Below, in pieces: positions 45,507 to 48,574 of a stretch of 48,574 bases of DNA. Every line of letters starts with the position of its first letter. Within the stretch, counting starts at the first letter, position 1. A program made the translations under genes and the position numbers. The notes beneath the pieces are model-generated. The model saw nothing but the letters and a program-made list of their open reading frames with translations. It was not told the origin of the DNA and searched no databases. Source of the stretch: Propionibacteriaceae bacterium (GTDB lineage Bacteria > Actinomycetota > Actinomycetes > Propionibacteriales > Propionibacteriaceae). The stretch lies in contig JAUNVL010000009.1 in the NCBI GenBank assembly GCA_030537675.1, positions 1-48,574 on the forward strand, written 5' to 3'.

Positions 45507-46448
45507 TCAGTCCGGCGCGTCGGCGTAGGCCAACAGAGCGCTCCGCGCCTCGTGTGCCGCCACTCGCGCCACCTGCTCATCTGAGACGCTGAGAACGGCC
45601 TCACCGAGCCTGAGCAGCAGAGCTGTGGCCCATTGGGGGGAGGCGACGGGGAATGTGACCTGAAGGTGATCGGCATGGACGTCCCTGGTGATCACCGGGT
45701 AGTACTCGGTGACCCAGTGTGCCTGGGGGGCGAGGGTGACCTCGAGCTGTTGCACGACGTCGTCGAACCAGTCGTCCCCCACCGCTGGCAGGCCAACGCG
45801 TGGCTCAAACACCTCGTCGAGGACGCGGATCTCCTGGATCCTGTCGAGACGGTAGGACCGCCATGCGGATCGTGGACGGCTCCAGCCATCCAGATAGGCG
45901 AAGCCTCCGGTCACCCGCAACCGGATCGGTTCGACGGCTGGCCGGGACTCCGGGGCGCGGCCAGCGCCGAGATGCGTCAGTTCCACCAACCGCCTGCCGG
46001 AGATGGCCTCTTGCAGAAGCTGCCTGTGGCCCGGGTCCCCCGCAGCCACGGACACCGAGACTGCGGGATCGATTTCGCCCACCAGCGCACGAAGCTTGGC
46101 CAGTGCGCTGGAGGCTGCCTCGGAACCACCGGAGGCCTCCACCAGCATGTCGAGCGCCACCAGCAGACTCGTGGCTTCCTGCAGCCTCATCCGCATGGGT
46201 CGGGCCAACACATCTGCGTTGGCGAAGTAGATGTGTCCGTCCTCGCGCACCTCGTCGATGTCCACTTCGAAGAGGTCGCCATGGAACCCCTCGGGCAGAC
46301 CACAGAACTGCAACACCTCGATGTCGCTCACCACTTGGCGCTCTGAGACGCCGAAGTGGGACGCGACGCTCGCCACGGAGATGCCCTGGTTCTTCTGCAG
46401 GTACGGCACGAGTTTCAGCAGACGCGCCAACTGTTCAGTGGACTTCAT
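45507..46448 (-). CDS. pafC: WYL-domain DNA-damage regulator PafC
   Basis: 313-residue regulator with an N-terminal helix-turn-helix (GISVASVASHFGVSERQV, about 24-41), a central WYL domain (about 145-225) and a C-terminal WCX domain. Together with PafB it forms the PafBC activator of LexA-independent DNA repair in actinobacteria. The start ATG 46448 overlaps the pafB stop (ATGA) and has AGAGG upstream. Confidence 0.93.
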   Translation of the reverse strand: MKSTEQLARLLKLVPYLQKNQGISVASVASHFGVSERQVVSDIEVLQFCGLPEGFHGDLFEVDIDEVREDGHIYFANADVLARPMRMRLQEATSLLVALDMLVEASGGSEAASSALAKLRALVGEIDPAVSVSVAAGDPGHRQLLQEAISGRRLVELTHLGAGRAPESRPAVEPIRLRVTGGFAYLDGWSRPRSAWRSYRLDRIQEIRVLDEVFEPRVGLPAVGDDWFDDVVQQLEVTLAPQAHWVTEYYPVITRDVHADHLQVTFPVASPQWATALLLRLGEAVLSVSDEQVARVAAHEARSALLAYADAPD

Positions 46449-47404
46449 GCGCCCCACCTCTCTGCCACGTCACGCAATTGCCGGATCACAGCGGTGCGCA
46501 ACTCCGGCGGCGCGAGGCAGATCGCGTCGGGGCCGAGTTCGCAGATGTCGGCCGCCAGGATGTCGGGGCGGATCGACTCGATGCGCCAGGCGCTGAATCC
46601 TTCCGGGAGCGGCGCATCCCAGGATGTGGGTTGGGCGGAGCGACGAACATCCCCGCCGACCCCGTCGCGCAGGGCCACGACGGCGAAGGCGCCCTCCCCT
46701 GCCCCCTCGAAGCGCACGTGGGCGGCCACTTCTTCTGCTGATGGCACGGCGTAGGCGCCTGCCGGCCCCACTGCCACCACGTCGGAGGTGAATCGGCTCA
46801 GTTTGAAGTTGCGAGGTGCTGAACGGTCGAGGTCATGGCCGAGCAGGTACCAACGCCCCCTGCGCTGCGACAGCCTCCAGGGTTGTACGCGGCGAAGCTG
46901 CCCCTTGTACTCGAAATGGATCTCGCGTCCCTCCAGCAGCGCCTCACGGGCCGCATCGAACCCCGGTTCGGCGGGGATGCGCGGCAGCAGTGTGAGCAGG
47001 CGCTCCGGGTCGGGATCGGCACCGGCGGCACGCAGGGTCTCCAGCGCGTCCACGGTCTGCTGGGCGGCGACGCTGTCCTGCCAGACGGAGGCCGCTGCAC
47101 CCAGGACCGCGAGTTCCTCCGGCGTGAACGTCACCGGTGGGAGTTCGAAATCGGATCGTTCGATGCGGTAGCCGTCCTCCACATCCAGATCGGGGTCGTT
47201 CGATCCGGTGGCGATGGGGACACCGGCAGCGCGCAGGTCCTCCTTGTCACGCTCGAACATGCGCTCAAAAGCTCCATCCGCCTGGTGGCGGTAGCCCTCG
47301 ATCGTGGAGCGGATCTGGCGTTTCGTGACGTAGCCGCGCGCGCTGAGCATCATGATCAGCAAATTCACCAGCCGCTCTGATTTTGCCTTCGACAACCGAT
47401 CCAC
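46445..47404 (-). CDS. pafB: WYL-domain DNA-damage regulator PafB
   Basis: 319-residue partner of PafC, same layout: helix-turn-helix (GYVTKRQIRSTIEGY), WYL domain with HFEYKGQLRRVQPWRL and RRGRWYLLGHDLDR, and a C-terminal WCX domain. The start is GTG 47404 with AGGA six bases upstream; an in-frame TTG at 47395 also fits, whereas the frame to 47536 crosses the promoter region of gluQRS. It is divergent from gluQRS (59-base gap). Confidence 0.92.
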   Translation of the reverse strand: MDRLSKAKSERLVNLLIMMLSARGYVTKRQIRSTIEGYRHQADGAFERMFERDKEDLRAAGVPIATGSNDPDLDVEDGYRIERSDFELPPVTFTPEELAVLGAAASVWQDSVAAQQTVDALETLRAAGADPDPERLLTLLPRIPAEPGFDAAREALLEGREIHFEYKGQLRRVQPWRLSQRRGRWYLLGHDLDRSAPRNFKLSRFTSDVVAVGPAGAYAVPSAEEVAAHVRFEGAGEGAFAVVALRDGVGGDVRRSAQPTSWDAPLPEGFSAWRIESIRPDILAADICELGPDAICLAPPELRTAVIRQLRDVAERWGA

Positions 47405-47463
47405 TTCCCTTCCTGCGCGGCAGGCTACCGCACGCGCCCCCTCAGCCCGTGGACAATGGGGCT

Positions 47464-48384
47464 GTGTCCCTCCTCGTCGATCGGTATGCCCCCAGTCCCA
47501 CGTCAGACCTGCACCTGGGCAATCTGCGCACTGCACTGGCCGGTTGGCTCCTGACTCGTTCGGCGGGCGGAAGGTGGCTCATGCGCGTGGAGGATCTCGA
47601 CACCGCCCGCGTGGCCGCTGCAGGGGACGCGGCGCCACGCCAATTGGCGGACCTGAAGTCGCTGGGCATGGAGTGGGATGGGGAGCCGTTGTGGCAGTCG
47701 GAGCGACTGCCGGCATACGCAGCCGCGGTGGCCGCCCTGGGTGAACGGACGTACCCGTGCTTCTGCACCCGCCGGGAGATCGCCGAGGCCTCCTCCGCGC
47801 CGCACGACGGACACCGGGCCTATCCGGGCACCTGCGCAGGGCTCGGCAGTGAGCAGGTGGCGCGCCTGGGCCGCCATCGGGCCGCTGCCCTCCGGGTTCG
47901 CTCCGAGGGCGTTTCCTTCAGCGTCACCGACGTGCATGCGGGAGACGTGACGGAACCGGTGGATGACTTCGTGCTCCTGCGTGCTGATGGCGCCCCTGCC
48001 TACAACCTGGCCGTGGTGGTCGACGACATGTTCCAGGGTGTGACACGCGTCACTCGGGGTGTGGACCTGAAGTCGTCGGCACCACGGCAGGCCTGGCTCA
48101 CGACGATGCTTGGAGGTATCGCGCCGGAGTACGCCCACATCGGTCTGGTCACCAATGCACAGGGGTCCCGTCTGGCCAAACGCGACGGCGCTGTGACACT
48201 GGCGGACCTGTCGGCCGTGGGTTTGTCCCAGTCCGACGTGCTGGCAATGTTGAGCGGGTCCCTTGGCCTGGGCCAGTGCCGCACAGCAGACGAAGCCCTG
48301 GCCGCGATGCCTGCTGGTTCTCTGCCCGACGACAACTTCTGGGCTCCGGCCACCTGGGACGGCGAGGAGTTGGTCATCCAATAG
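47464..48384 (+). CDS. gluQRS: Glutamyl-Q tRNA(Asp) synthetase
   Basis: 306-residue truncated GluRS paralogue that glutamylates queuosine of tRNA-Asp. HIGH-like HLGN (17-20, in APSPTSDLHLGNLRTA), zinc-binding CFC with a later Tyr/Cys, and KMSKS-like SRLAKRDGA are present, but the anticodon-binding domain of GluRS is absent, as expected. GTG 47464 begins the family N-terminus. GACAAT ends six bases upstream, suggesting a leaderless message. The frame open from 47383 is rejected. Confidence 0.92.
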   Translation: MSLLVDRYAPSPTSDLHLGNLRTALAGWLLTRSAGGRWLMRVEDLDTARVAAAGDAAPRQLADLKSLGMEWDGEPLWQSERLPAYAAAVAALGERTYPCFCTRREIAEASSAPHDGHRAYPGTCAGLGSEQVARLGRHRAAALRVRSEGVSFSVTDVHAGDVTEPVDDFVLLRADGAPAYNLAVVVDDMFQGVTRVTRGVDLKSSAPRQAWLTTMLGGIAPEYAHIGLVTNAQGSRLAKRDGAVTLADLSAVGLSQSDVLAMLSGSLGLGQCRTADEALAAMPAGSLPDDNFWAPATWDGEELVIQ

Positions 48385-48389
48385 CGCCC

Positions 48390-48559
48390 GCTCGTCGAGT
48401 AGCGAGCGCCAGCGAGCGTGTCGAGACGCCATCCAGCCGACAGGGGTTTCGACACGCAGCAGGCTCGTCACTGTTCTCAGCTCGTCGAGTAGCGAGCGCC
48501 AGCGAGCGTGTCGAGACGTCATCCAGCCGACAGGGGTTTCGACACGAGGCAGGCTCGTC
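48390..48559. repeat. Two tandem copies of a REP-like intergenic element (90-bp period)
   Basis: An 80-base unit starting GCTCGTCGAGTAGCGAGCGC occurs at 48390-48469 and again at 48480-48559, separated by ten bases and differing at a few positions. Within each, CGTGTCGAGAC pairs with GTTTCGACACG (11 pairs, one G-T), and AGCGAGCG is repeated directly. It resembles the CTCGACACGCTCGCT-type intergenic repeats common in actinobacteria. The run may continue past the right edge. Confidence 0.85.
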
Positions 48560-48574
48560 CCTCGCCGGCCACTA

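Overview
The window is high-GC actinobacterial DNA. Start codons are often GTG or TTG, genes are packed with ATGA/GTGA overlaps, and many starts look leaderless. The conserved neighbourhoods (ilvBNC with a leader peptide, leuCD divergent from an IclR regulator, tRNA-Gln/tRNA-Glu, pafBC-tatAC-helY) are all actinobacterial. Gene content and sequence style fit Propionibacteriaceae or a near relative; the genus is inference.

Region 1 (1-19231) is an accessory sugar island that looks like a dedicated N-glycan utilisation system. A LacI-family regulator (8123-9199) sits between two minus-strand operons. The promoter-proximal part of one encodes a GH38 alpha-mannosidase and a GH5-type enzyme (probably a beta-mannosidase), followed by a peptide/nickel-type ABC importer (binding protein and two permeases, running off the left edge). 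The other encodes a complete importer (two permeases, two ATPases, binding lipoprotein), then a GH18-GH20 fusion and a second GH20 hexosaminidase. None of the four glycosidases has a visible signal peptide, so glycans are probably imported and taken apart in the cytoplasm. A near-identical 14-bp LacI-type operator (CTAATCCGgTTTAG / CTAATCCGcTTTAG) lies at both promoters (8043-8056 and 19172-19185) and at no other place I found, which ties the two operons and the regulator into one regulon.

Region 2 (19378-38507) is mostly branched-chain amino acid biosynthesis: leuCD with a divergent NdgR/LtbR-type regulator, tRNA-Glu(CUC) and tRNA-Gln(CUG), a CPBP membrane protease, two tandem FAH-family hydrolases, cimA divergent from leuB, and ilvBNC. 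Between leuB and ilvC lie a lipoprotein sugar dehydrogenase, an SRPBCC protein, an N5-(carboxyethyl)ornithine synthase-like enzyme, an nfeD-flotillin pair and an AGE-family sugar isomerase. ilvBNC is preceded by a ten-residue Ile/Leu/Val leader peptide, apparently leaderless, followed by an intrinsic terminator (attenuator). An unusual string of four GC-rich hairpins separates ilvN from ilvC and even encodes the IlvN C-terminus.

Region 3 (38508-48574) is housekeeping: a small membrane protein, a HIT protein, hisF, a HelY-type helicase, a lipid kinase, tatC, tatA, a small membrane protein, pafC and pafB on the minus strand, then gluQRS on the plus strand. The window ends in a 90-bp-period tandem of a REP-like intergenic repeat. 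No CRISPR array, insertion sequence, prophage or rRNA was seen.
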